A DNA stretch of 64,000 nt from Aristolochia californica. Taxonomy: Eukaryota; Streptophyta; Magnoliopsida; Piperales; Aristolochiaceae. The DNA lies in assembly GCA_029961685.1 (NCBI GenBank), contig JARWKL010000005.1:42135357-42199356 (forward strand), given 5' to 3'. The position numbers were made by a program, and so were the translations under genes. The notes beneath the pieces were generated by a model, which was not told where the DNA came from, made no database searches, and saw only the letters and a list, made by a program, of their open reading frames with translations. Within the stretch, counting starts at the first letter, position 1. The number at the start of each line of letters is the position of its first letter. This document shows, one piece after another, positions 25,155 through 38,300 of the stretch.

Positions 25155-26387
25155 TTATCGGTACACAGACAACGGTAACTGTAGTGTCGGAGAAGATGAA
25201 GACGGTTGTGTCGGTGGCGGTGGCGGCGGCGAAGGCGAAGGCCAGAACTGTGCATTTTTTACCCTTGATATGCTTGTGAGTACTCCTAACGGTGTGACGT
25301 CCCCGATCACTGTCACCTTCTTCGCTTGAAAATCAATGTCGAAAGATTTCACTCCTGTAAACAGTTGAAAAATCATAGTTACTAAAATGGAGAAATCATT
25401 CGAATAAAAATCTCATTTGAACTTTCCCAGGTTTGTCGTCTTTGACTACAGTTTATTCTTTTAAATGAAGCTGAGTGAGTGCCTTGTGTGAATCAGTTCA
25501 TACGGTTTTTTCACGTGGGTTCGTCTAAATTAACTAATTAAGCCTGTAATCCCTTGATTCGCCCTGAGGGTCATTTAGATTCAATTCACAAGTCTCTGAA
25601 AAATTAATTCATTGGCCACTTATGCCTAATGGTAAGAAATGGAGTGGCGGCTCTGAGCTTCAATGGCTCTTCTGAAAATTAACCTTAAGCTATGTGGAAG
25701 ACAACCAATTATGGAGATGTATAAATTTGCAGTGATTTTCGTTAAGCTTTGATAATTCTCACCTTGCATTCTGGAAATGTGCTTCTTGACCTTCATTTCA
25801 CAGCCTTTGCAGTGTAAAGACACCCTCAAGACCACAACCTGTAAATATAGTCACCTCATCAGCAGATTCCAGAAACTGAAAGACGCAGAAGTAGAAGGGA
25901 GGTTGGAGGGGTAGGGAGAGAGAACCTGTTCATGTCGCGTTGGGGAAGAAGGCTTGAAAACCTCAGATGCTTCAGCCTTGTTCTTGATGGGTCGAGAGAG
26001 TACTACTTCTTGCTGGACTGGAACCAAAGCCGAAAGAGGGCCGAAATCCGGGAACACGTCAAAGTAAGAATCCTCCCTGAGGAGATATCTGGAGGAGCCT
26101 GGAGGGCTCGTTAGGCTCTTCTGCTTAGCAGAGCTCTTTCTCGATTTGGCTCGGTGGGGTTTTGGCTTAGAGTTTGGCTGTGAAGAAGAAGAGGAAGAAG
26201 AAGCACCAGCACCAGATGCAAGAAGGCTAGGCGGCCTCGATGACCTCCTACTGTCGATGATAAGCGGCGTGTGGCGATCGAGAACGCGGCTGCTATTCAT
26301 CACCATCGACTTCTGATCCATGCTCACGCAAATGGCCGTCGACGCCGGAGATGCACAGAAGAGATCGATTCCTTTCATTCTTTTCAT
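25155..26387 (-). CDS. NaKR-like heavy-metal-associated (HMA) domain protein (245 aa)
   Basis: Plant NaKR-type proteins are phloem-linked metal-binding proteins affecting Na/K balance and flowering-signal movement. Three exons join in frame with GT-AG borders: 25926-26387, 25763-25838, 25155-25354. The N-terminus (MKRMKGIDLFCASPASTAIC) and a Ser-rich region with GSSRYLL (about residue 90) are family traits. The HMA domain spans about residues 155-221, with the metal site LHCKGC (Cys164, Cys167), then KKHISRMQG and SFDIDF..KKVTVIGDVTP, ending ISRVKNAQFW. A proline/serine tail follows. Gene structure and length (about 250 aa) fit NaKR1-3. The start at 26387 is the first Met; a second lies three codons on. 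It looks intact. Confidence 0.92.
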
Positions 26388-29386
26388 CTTTTCTGCCGCG
26401 AAAGAGAGAAAGAGAAGAAAAGAGGGTATTACAGACTAATGTAACTGCATTTTCTGTGAAGAGAGAGAGGGACAGCAAGCTAAGGAACTTCCTTGTGAAG
26501 TTGGCACTTGTGCTTTATAATGAGAGTTACAGAGAGAGAGAAAAGAAAAAGAAGAGCCCCCCCATGAATCAGATAAAATGACAACCCAATAAACCCTTTT
26601 ATGTGGTCATAAACCTCTCTTCCCTTTGCTTTCTTCCATCACTCTTTTAACTTAATTAGTATCTACCCATGTACAAATCATTCAAATCATTCCATGTGAG
26701 GTCCCATACCAAGACTGACAGGCATCCGAAACTATAAATCACAGGGTTACACAGTGCATGGAGTTGTAAAAAGTTGCCAGACATTAAATGTGTTGGCCTC
26801 TGTTACACAGTGGTCCTTTCTGGTCTCCACCCACATGAAAATTTGTGAGGAACCTGGGTTTAATTTCCTTGTCCATGCCTTAACCAAAAGCTTCAGAAAC
26901 CATTTCTTCTTTCAAATGAGGATGGGAGCAGATGGAGCATTTCTGGTCTGTTAAGATTAATGGAGGGAGTTAAACAAATGGGGATGCATATCTCTGTGAA
27001 ATGCCAAGTTCAAAAGTATATTAAACTGTGGACTGGGTCTTCTGAATCGGAGAAATTAGTTTTTTAAACGCGAGTTTGGAATAGAAGAAAGCTTGTGTCA
27101 CTGGTGACCAATTAATGGGGGAAAGCAAGTCACGCGAGACGATTTCTACCTTGTATTGGATTAATCAAACAAAGATGATAAGGTTTGGACTGGAACGATA
27201 AGGTCAATCCATGGTTTGGGCATCAGTTTCATAAATGGTGCCAAGAGCTACGTCAGTAACCTAACCCAGGTTTTCTTCTAAGACAATTGCAGGTTTCTGG
27301 CGCTAATCACTCGAAAAAAATAGCAAATCCAATCACACGCATAAGATTAAGGTCTTCTGTTTTGTTTTCGAACGTCAGATGTGCTGGTCTTAATCAGACA
27401 AATAGCAAATCCAAACTCGCTGAAAATCGGTTCTCAGAAGCAATTCAACCCAGTCTAGCGTACTCTTTCTTGTTTGATGCTGCTGTCGGTTTTGATCGCT
27501 TTTGATCTTATAGTACTAGGCTGGCTTCTGTGCTTATTAGAAATAAAATCTGGACTTGCATTATTTTATCTTGATGATCTACTTTTACACACAAATGATA
27601 CTGATGTGAAGATATTATCGGTTATAACCATGAATTCTCAGTTTTTATTAGTAATCAAAGGCCATTACTGAATGGGGTTGAAGCTACAGTGTTGATCGAT
27701 ATTACAGTATGTTCTGGGCGGATCTGATCATCTTGTGCACACGAACAAACTAGTGAGAGAAAAAGGTTAGGTGATGGCTTGAGAAAAAATCCAAATCTTA
27801 ATCGAAATTGGTGCTGCTTCACAGCCTTTCTTGCTGTTTCTGGAACGAGGACAAGTACAAAACGGAACTCCAGCATAAAGTTGCTTAACCATACTTTGTT
27901 GTTTCTTTTTCTTTTGGCAGGTCAATGGCTTGCATATACCAAGTGAGAACCAGGAGATATTTGATAGAGATAGAGATAAGTGCAGATTCCTGATCATGAA
28001 CAAACGCTCACTGGTTTTCTACATGAAGGCGACAGGAACCCACTTTCTCTCAGTTCCATTGTCTGTTCCTGCTCCACCACAGCTTGGATAGAATCCGATG
28101 CCTTTCATCACTTTCTTCAGCTTTTCATCCTTTACCCAATTTGCTCTGACATCTTCCACAGTCTTCACCCGATTCCCACTCTCTCTCTCTCTCTCTCTCC
28201 CCGAGACCTTTCTTTCCTTCACTTATACTGTATCTAGTTGCCGACTTACCCCATTAACCGTTCTGCAGCGTCGTCACTGATTATTATTCTAATCAGACTT
28301 CTCTTGGTTCGTGGGTCCCCAACAACCCATTTTTCTCCTTCACGCTAAAGAATTGCCAGTACTTTAGTTAGTGAAAGAAGGATTTAGACATTTAAGTATC
28401 TTCCCGTTCTTTCTTCCTGGGTTCCTTTATCTTCTTCTTTCCTGCTCTGCACTAATGATGGCTTGATTCTTCAGAATCTTTAATTCAAGGGTAGGTGTTC
28501 CGCTTCCGCTGCTGCTGCTGCGTTCAGACAGCGGACGAAATTGTTTTAGTAAAAAGGCCAGACAATCAAAATGACGGAACTCTATTCTAACATTTCAGTT
28601 GCAGAAAGTTGTAAAAGATGAAAGCAGAGGTCCCATGGTAGGTGGATCGTTACTGCTCTTTTGACAAGATTGGTATTATTTGCCCGTGATTGTGAATGTG
28701 ACGGGGAAGAAGAGGAAGAGAAGGGAAGGTTTAATAATCCAAAAATGCGGGTATATCGAGTAGACAAGATTGAGAGGCATTATCCGGGGGTTGTCCAGCA
28801 GATTTGCAGAAAGAACAAGAATTCCTGGTTATTGGGGCCTAATCTAATCTCTATTTAAAGAAGATGGTCGGGTGACTTTTAAATTTTAATCAAGAAATAC
28901 AAGCAAGTTAGATTTGCTGACCAGATGCTGTCCGTGAATGGCAACATTTCAAGATACACAAACCATTGATCTTCTTCTATTAATAATTTACCTTTCTATT
29001 TCCACCAGCTTGATCATTTTCTTCCACCAAAGTAACTTCCCCTGTTTACCTCATGGTTAGAAGAAGAAATGAGAGTCATGGGAACATATTAGACCTGTTC
29101 TTGGTCCAAACAGAAGACATCAGGTGAGGAGCTTTTCATAACTGGTGCTGATACGACTGCTGTTAGTGCCTTATCCAGGAAATCCTATGAAACGATGATG
29201 AATTCCCATACATTCAACATTTCGAGACCCCTTTTCCTTTTCTAGAATAATAAGATCGAAATTTCATGGACTGAAATTTATGAAGACGATGAAGAAAACC
29301 ACAAAAAGCACGAATAAGATTCCTAAGGGGATAGGTATATGCTCGTCTTTTCCATACTAATAACAGTTTCATTAGGTCAAACCAGT
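26388..29386. other. Intergenic region between NaKR-like and UXS
   Basis: Contains the NaKR-like 5' UTR and promoter (just above 26387), a CT microsatellite near 28178-28200 and the UXS 3' flank (below 29387). Small open frames on either strand show no family resemblance. I see no further gene. Confidence 0.5.
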
Positions 29387-32300
29387 TTATTCCTCATTCA
29401 AGAGACGTTTCTGAAAATCTGTAACCATGCGAGGCAGACCTTCCTTAAGGGAAACTTTTGGTTCCCAGTACAGAAGCTCCTGAGCTTTAGTTATATCGGG
29501 TTTTCTTTTATGCGGGTCATCAGCGGTGTTTGGCTTGAACTCAATGGTCGCACCGGAGTCGATCACTTCTTTGACAACCTGGCGAATAAGTAGAGTATAG
29601 CTATTGAAACTCCACAAATTTCAAAAATAAAGAAGGAAAAAGTCAGTAGGCTGAAAGAATTGACCTCGGCAAGTTCCAACATGGTGAATTCTCCAGGGTT
29701 TCCCAAGTTGAAGGGTCCTACATGCTCACCTTCCATCAGCGCCACCAGTCCATCAACCTGTAAGTTTTATATGTACTCAAATATAATCTCAGCAAGTCAG
29801 CTACCGGAATATATGAAATTTGTCAGAAAAATTAAAGGTTTTTGTATGCACATTATTGACTCCAATGAGAACACATGTTAGAAGGCCAAAAACAACAAAA
29901 TGAATAGATCAATTTTAACCAGCCAAATCACATTTTTCAAGTATGTTTATGTTGGGATATTTCACTATATTGGGAAATTTTATACAATCACCAATTTGGA
30001 AAAGTCAAGAAATAGCTTACAAAAGAAGCACCAGTTAAAGAGTTCAGTAAATCCCAAAATCCCTCTTTCTCTTTTATCTTCTTCCTCATCTTCTTCTTCA
30101 CTCAACCACTCACACAGGGAGTCATTGCAGAGGCACTAAAAAACCCTTCGGCGGTGTTGTTCTCTTCGGGCAGCTCTTTTGTCCAAGCAACAGTAATTGG
30201 CTTCCCACTTAAGTGGTGGGGATGGGATCCAAGACATCCCACCTCCCAACATAACTTTCTCCGCCTTGGCTTGTATCCCATCCTCCACAAGACTCCTCTC
30301 TCCATTTTTCACCACCTCTCCCAGAGGCCTTCTCCTACCAACATGACTGGATATTAAATTCATGAACTTAGTAGCTGGCAGTAGTTTAGTCATCATTGTC
30401 TGCTGCATTATCACCTGTAAAGACTTCCTGTAACATGATTTGCCCCTTACACAAGCTCTTTAAGCTTATGATATCTCACGTCAATGAGCTTCTTTCTAGC
30501 ATGATGCAGCAAATTTTTAGCCAAACTAATTGCACTCTGCTTATCATAATAAATGGAATCATATTTCTGACCAATCCCAAGCTCTCCAACCCTCCCTTTA
30601 ACCCACTCTCCCTCCTTAGCTACTTCAATGGCAGCCATATATTCAACCACGGTAGAAGATAATGCAATTGGGTGCAACATAGACTTCCATCTAATAAAAC
30701 CACCAGCCAAGACAAACAAGTAACTTGTCGTGAACCATCCCTTGCATAATCAGAAACTACATAACCATGCACAACACAACCCATGCTCCTATCCTACAAA
30801 ATACATGTATCAATAGATCCTTTTCAGTAATGCAAGATCCATTTGATGACATTCCAGTGTGCTCTACCTGGATCAGCTAGATTTCTATGTACCATACTCA
30901 CTACCAGTGACAAATCAGGTCTAGTAAAAACCATGACATACATTACTCATAACATTAGAATACGATACCTTAATAGGCACTACCAAATTTGACAATTGAA
31001 AAATATTTTCATAATGGAGTACTTAGTTTAGCTTCCGTCATATTGAAGTTAACTATAACTTTACACAAGTATCCTTTCTGGGACAACCACTACTTATTGT
31101 CTTTCCAATCTCTATGGATCTCCATACCTAGGATTTTCCTCGCTTCACCTAGATATTTCATGTCAAACTCTATGCTTAGCTCTTGCTTTAACTTCTTAAT
31201 CTCATTCAAATCTTTAATAGAATTAAGCATGTCATCAACACATAATGTCAACCTACCAATAGAACCATCACGAAGAAACTAAAAGTAGACACACACATCA
31301 TACCTGCTCTGTGAAAGTCATGACTCACCATGAAAATGTCAAACCACACACACCATTGCCTTGGGGATTGCTTATGGCTGTAAATAGACCTTTTTCAACT
31401 TGCACATGACAAGCCTCTCTTTACTCTTTAACCACAAAACCCTTTGGCTGTCATATAAATCTCCTCATCAAACTCACCAGGGAGAAAAAACATTTTAACA
31501 TCTAATTGTTCAAGTTCCATGTCATATATAGTTACCATTGCAAGTAAGACCCAAATGGAAGTGTGTTTCACCACCAAAGAAAATTTTTCATTGAAATCTA
31601 CACCTTCCCTCTATGCATATTTATACAAGTCCTGTCTTGTATTTCATTGGTTCTCCCTTTAATAATGTCACTTTCTTTCTGTAAATTCACTTACAACAAA
31701 CAACCTTTTTCCCATTGGGAAGATCCACCAACTCCCAAGTTTGATACTTGTGAAGAGATTCTATTTCTTCCCTCATAGCATTCAACCACTCATTGCTATC
31801 TTCAACTATTATTGCTTCATCGAATGTAGTTGGATCACCCATACCCACTGTCAAGGCAAAAGAAACAATATCCTCAAACCCAAGCTGAACTGGTGCTCCT
31901 ACATTTCCTTGTCCCTTCTTCTTAGCAATACAATAGGGCTCATGTAACTATGCATCCTAAACTCCACCAGAAGAAATATCAATATCTGACTCAGTAGCAT
32001 CTCTTCTATCTTCATCATCAAAATCCTATCACCTTGGGGTTGCATACTAATTTTCTTTTTCTTTTCTTTTTCTCTTTCCAAGTCCAGTTGGACAGTAACT
32101 TTATCCTTCTTTTCTTCTTGGACTTCAATTTGTAAAATTTTTAGAAGAGAACCTTCATCAAACACTACGTCTCTGCTGATTTCAAATTTTCTTTGAATTA
32201 GAGTTCCACAACCGATAACCCTTCTCCCATATTCTAGAATAATACAATAATTTGATTTCGGGTCATGTTTTGACATTTGACCATCTTGCACATAAACTGT

Positions 32301-35300
32301 TAGGAATTAGACACCCTAATTCAATACTATCGAGAGAAATAATAATCACAGAAGAAGAAGTAATTGAGCACAAACACACAATATTTATACAGGTTTGCCT
32401 CAAGGTGAGACTATGTCCTATTCTTCAGCCGCTGCAATAATTCACTATGATGAAGAAGAAATTTACAAGAGAAATCGCACACACTCAAACTCTCTGTGTT
32501 TTTTCTCTAACCTCTCTATCACACAACTCAATATCATCAATCACCCTAATAACAGTGAAGGTTGATCCGCGTGCTGACTTTGTGTAAGGCATTAGTTAGA
32601 CTCCACAACTTAACATAAACATAATCAACACATCCTAATATTCTCAAATTTGAGTAATCAACAAGCATATTTGACCATACTTCTTCTGGTGGCTTAAGAG
32701 TTTAATTGTTGTATAAGGTAACTATACTTCTTCTGGTGCCTTAAGTTCAATTGTGTGGAAGGCGACCTGTTAATGACATAGAAAGTTGTATTTACTACCT
32801 CCGAAACCCTGCAAGTAATCTCAAACACCTTGCCCGCTCAACTATTCATTCTTTCAACTATTCCACTATACTGAGGCATCCCTCGAGTAGAGAAATAATG
32901 CACAATATTCTTTCTTATAAAAATCTATAAAGCCACTCCAAGTGAATTCACCACCATTCCCAGTTCTCTAACACTTCACTTGTCTACCAGTTTGTTTTTC
33001 TACTTCTACTTTCCACTCCCTTATACTTCATAAAAGTTTCGGATTTTGGCTGCATGAAGAACAATCATACTTTCTTGAAAAATCATTGATAAATGACACG
33101 AAATATCAACCCCTCCTCTCTTTCTCTCTCTCTCTCTCTCTCCATGGATACCACTTGAGCTAGCCTCAAAATCTGCATGAACATACTAGAAACCTTAAAA
33201 TTCACTCTATGTTTTTTTGTAACAACACAATCCTTAAAAAAATTCATCCTACAAGATTAATACCCTCTGAGTAAATTCTGGTTATGCAACTTTTGCCCCT
33301 CTCACTCATGTGAGCCAATCTCATATGCCAAAAGACCATAATATCATCACCATCATCACAAGATGCTACATTAGCTCCACCTATAATTGTCATCTTTATA
33401 AAGTGCTAAAGATTTCTCACTGTCTTTTCTCCTTTCTGACCACTATACTTCTTTTCTTTACTTTTCATGACTCTTCTCACTTTCTTTTCTCCCTTCTAAC
33501 CATTATACTTCCTTTCTTTACTTTCATTATTCCATTGATTGCTATGCATCAACAACCATTAGAATCCAAAGCACCAAGGAAAATAAAGTTTTTCTTCAAC
33601 TCTAACACATACCTTACATCCGCCAAACTCTTGACAATGACATCAAATATTCTAACCTTGATGGTTCCCATTTTCATAGTTATACACATTGCAATATTCC
33701 CCATAAGCATTGTATCACCATTATATGCTATAAAAGTGATAAACCAATTCCTATGAGGACACATATGATAAGAACAACACGAATCAAGAATCTAAGTATC
33801 ATTGAGAGAATCTATACCTATGGAGATGGAAAGAATAGTCCCTTACTTCCAAATCCGAGACCAAACTAGCTTTGACCACATTTTCCCCCTTCTTTTGGTA
33901 TTTAAACCGCTTCACACATTGCTTTTTCATGTGCCTTTCTCATTTGAAAAAATAACACTATGTTTTCCTTTACCCTTGGATTTGGACCTAGACTTTTCCT
34001 TATATTGTCCCTGCTCATTAGATCTTCCTCTCTCCTTACTAAATTTTTTCTCATATAATCCCTCTCCTTCAGTACTTGAGCTAGGTAACTTATTTGATAA
34101 GAGTGTACAAGTGATTTCTTCCATATCAATGTCTCTTTTCCCATACAATATGGTTATCACTAGATGCTTGTAAGACAACGGAAGAGAATTTAGAAGATAC
34201 ACTTTGTCATCATCTTTTAACTTTACATCCTCACTAGGAAGTTACATGACAATCTTATAAGCTTGCTCAAGTGGTCTAGAAGATTCTTCCCCTTTGTCAT
34301 ACAAAGGCGTACAACTGATTCTTCAAATACAGAAGACTCTTTATCATGTAAATTTTCACCAACTTTAACCACAAACCAGGTGCCAAAGTTTCATTTGTGA
34401 CAATGTACGCTACATTGTTTGTCAAACATAACCTAATAATGCTTACCGCCTTCATCTCCAATTCCTCCCACTCATCATCTTCCATTGAGAAAGGTTTCAT
34501 TCCTTCCAATTCTTTGAACAATCCCTTCTGCTTTAAAATGTCCTTCACCCTACTTTCCCACATTTCAAAATCCCATTTCTATTAAATTTCTCAATATCAT
34601 ACTTCAATGAGGACATTTCAATGAATGGTCACAATCCGGATCCCACACAAAAAAAAATTTACAAATGCCTTCTGTGAAACTGCTTTGACACCAATTGTCT
34701 GGGTATTTCACCCACCCAATATCACACACAACTACAATTGTGATAATTGTAATGCATTATATGAGAAATTGACAAGAAAATATGTAAAGTAAGACAAAAT
34801 ACAAAACCACACGAAAGACAAAAAATTAATGTGTTCGGTGAATATTGCCAATATCCACGGGGAGAGCAGAGAGCAACTTAACTATATTACAGAAATTTAT
34901 ACATGCACCAATGAGGAAGAGTCAAGAATTAGCTTAGAAAAGAAGCTACGTATGAAATAATTCAGTAAATCCCAAAATTCACTCTTTCTTCTTTCTTCTC
35001 TTCCTCATCTAGTTCCTCCCTTTCTATTTTTCCTTTTCTCCTTACTCAAACCTTCATTTTTGGGTTTCCCTTGTGCCACTGCCTCTGCACCAGCACTCTC
35101 TGTGTGAGAGGTTGACTGGCAGCACTAAAAAACCCCTCGGTGGCATTGCTCTCTTCAGGCAGCTCTTTAATTTGGGCGAGAGAAATTGGCTTCCCGCTAT
35201 ATGGTGGGACCCAGGATGCAAGACATCCTGCCTCCCAACATAACAATTTATTGTATTTTTAGTATAATTACCACTCAGGTTCCAGATAAAGGCTCCTCCC

Positions 35301-38300
35301 AAAAAGAATCCCTCTTGGCCAGTGGGCATAGTTCACATCTTCTAATCATGAACCAGCGGGAAGGTAAATACATCCTCATCTTGGGATGTCTGAAGTCCAC
35401 AGGTATAGAAACTAGCAAAGTGCCTAAATCAGACCAGAGCATTTCAGCAATTCAGCTAAATTACTATCTACCGTAGGTTAATTAAAATGAAGCATGGCAG
35501 CAGAACACCCATTTTGCCTCATCTTGCACATTATGCCCCACTTGCACAAGTCAAAGCACATTGTCAAACATCTTACTTTTCATATCTCATATTATATACT
35601 ATTCTTTCTTGTTCCATATTTCATTGTAAGACTGTGTTTTCTTATCCTAATACAGAAATATGAGACTCTTGGTGTGAAGTATAAAAAAGAACATGAAAAT
35701 CACACACCACTACCCAAAGAATGGTCCTAAAAATTTGGCTACACTGATCATGACCAGTAAATTCTACTAAGCTTTACAAACAGAGATCTGATATCTAAAC
35801 CTAATCTTCCTTTCACTACATGGAGCAATATGAATAAAATACAAGAATGTGATGATAATAATGAATTCAGAATCTGATCCGTTTTCTCTCTATACTGGAA
35901 GAAGATGTATATTAAACTCCTCAAAAAAGGCAGGCAAGTGAATTACCAAGTCAGAGACATACTGAAAGCTGCGTGTTTGCTTCCCATCTCCGTAGACTGT
36001 CAAAGGCTGTTTCCGTAGGACCTGTACATCTTAAGTACCACAGTATCACTATCAAATAGCCTACACTTTAAACCTATACAGTTCACTTCCTAAAACAACA
36101 ATCAAGCAGACACAGAAGTGAAGATGAACTAACCTGAGCAACAAAATTGCTGACAACACGACCATCATCAATACTCATTCGAGGTCCATATGTGTTGAAG
36201 ATCCGAGCAATACGCACCTGAACATACATATTTTCAAACCCAGTGGAACTTTTATTTGATTCAATTACATGGAGCACAATGCAAACATTTATGTACATTA
36301 TTTGCAATAAACATTTGGACGCTTTCAGAGCAATGCCAGATGCAGGTACCTCTCCTCCTTTCACAACACAGTCATAAACAAGAATCTAGTCTCCTTTATA
36401 TATTTATTTGCATTTTTCAATTTGGAATGTTATGAAGGAATTGACAATAAGACAGTACAAAAATGATATTTATAAAAAATGAAACACTTAGAAGTCCAAA
36501 AAAAGAATAAAGAAGCTAAAATGTACAGAGAATTTCATTTGCATCCCTGCAGATTCTGATTCTAGAAACTGCCATATGGATGGGAGACACAACGAAAACC
36601 ATTCCATTCTGACTTTTTTTGTGAACATCCACATATTGAGAGCTTGCATAGACCAATAAATAACAGCTAACACTCAACATCCCTTGATCAACATGAGGTC
36701 CAGAACATCCCTTTCATGTCTTTTTATTCTTACTCATTATGATCTTGCCAGGAATGATCATATCCTAGAAGCATGACTGGAAACAAAAAGAAGTCATTTG
36801 ACATAGCTTAGGCGTGTTTGACAACCACCTAGCAGTACACCACTTGAAGGGTTTTTTAGTCATGTTTGACAACCACCTAGCAGTACACCACTTGAAGGGT
36901 TTTGCCAAATTTAGTTCAGAGAACCACAAGAAATAAAGGAGGCCAAAAATCTAGTTGATGAAGAAGGATCCTTGCGGCCAACCTCAACATAGTTGGGGTC
37001 ACCCCATGTTGATGATTATGACCCTGTTAACTTAAAAAGGAAAGCATCCCAGTTCATCATATGCATTTCTTTGTAAGAAAGGATACATGACTGTATGTAT
37101 GACAAACCATCAGCAATACCACCTTACTTTTCAAGTATTCAGTGAAATAGTGTGCTCAAATAATCCTACTCTCCTAAATAAACTCCCTTGACTTCCTCTG
37201 TTTTACTCAGGTTTACATCGATGAAGTAGCTTGAAGTACACGTAAAGAAAATTTAGTAAGAATACTAGATTGCACAGACTCTATTGCATGGAACCTCCAA
37301 TTTCCAACTTCAAAGAAATGTGAATAATTTCCTTGACCCATAATGTTTTTCCTTTACATTGGAAGAAAAATATGCATGCTCAAAGTTGGATCTAAAAAGC
37401 AACTAATAATACAATAAGTAAATAACTTCCACACTCAAAGTTATCAAGAATTCATCACTAGAAGTTACCTCGACTCCAGCACCACGATGGTAATCCATAG
37501 TTAAAGTTTCCGCTGTTCGTTTCCCTTCATCATAGCAGCTCCTTACACCTAAAAGGGCATAAACCCTTTAGAATTTAAAACACGTGCATTTTTGGACCCC
37601 AATCAGTTATTCAGATGAAATTCAAAAGTAGGAAAGTGCATAATACATGTGCAATTTTTGAAAGAGAAATAAAAAATAGAAACAGTTTATTTGATAGCTC
37701 ACCTATAGGATTGACATTGCCCCAGTAAGTCTCCTTTTGCGGGTGTTCAAGAGGGTCACCATACACCTCACTGGTACTTGTCAGCAAAAATCGAGCCCCA
37801 ATTCTTTTTGCTAAACCCAACATGTTTAGGGTTCCCATTACATTTGTCTTGTAATCATGGTTAAGATTTGGATTTCATTTTCATGAATGGGTGGAAATTA
37901 TCATGCTCTAGTTAAAACACACATTATGAAAGTATTATCATAAACTCCTCTAGATGATTAAAAGACCCTCTTGTGTCAACAAACAAATTTGATATATCAT
38001 GACATTCTAAGAACTGGTCCAAGTCAAATAACCGTGGGTTGAAGCACATCTTTTTACACTATTTTGAGAAACCTGAGTATTAGATCATATCATATATGTC
38101 AAGTAAGAATGTCCTTCCTAATTCCAGGACATCATTTTGGACACCAAAGCTGCTCCTGAGAGAAGCTGTTTCAGAAACCAAAAACTCATTCTTTTGAGAA
38201 ACCAAACAAAGTCTTAACTTCTCAAACTCACACTACAAATACTCACGCTTACTAGATTTTTGATATACAATTATTCAATTTAACAAAATGAAACGAAGTT

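Larger units (their letters stand above)
29950..35240 (-). mobile_element. Degenerate Ty1/copia retrotransposon in UXS intron 5
   Basis: The element reads on the minus strand and begins TGTTGGGAGG at 35240. The 5' LTR is about 34696-35240. A degenerate tRNA-primer site (GGTGTCAAAGC, 34680-34695) follows. The 3' LTR is 29950-30251, about 240 bp shorter because of an internal deletion near its outer end. Coding remnants in copia order are: gag near 33930-34560; protease near 33550-33760; an integrase-to-RT linker near 31900-32290; reverse transcriptase near 31140-31260 (motif VDDML with [10 protein letters not shown]); and RNase H near 30450-30720 (SAISLAKN). Stops and shifts make it inactive. 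No clear target duplication is visible at its outer borders. Confidence 0.85.

Noticed and set aside
27655..28237. Possible small gene between NaKR-like and UXS (Cys-containing frame near 27900)
   Set aside because: The frames are short, without a family motif, signal peptide or consistent splice sites.
33310..33756. 148-codon plus-strand frame
   Set aside because: It is antisense to the protease region of the degenerate copia element.
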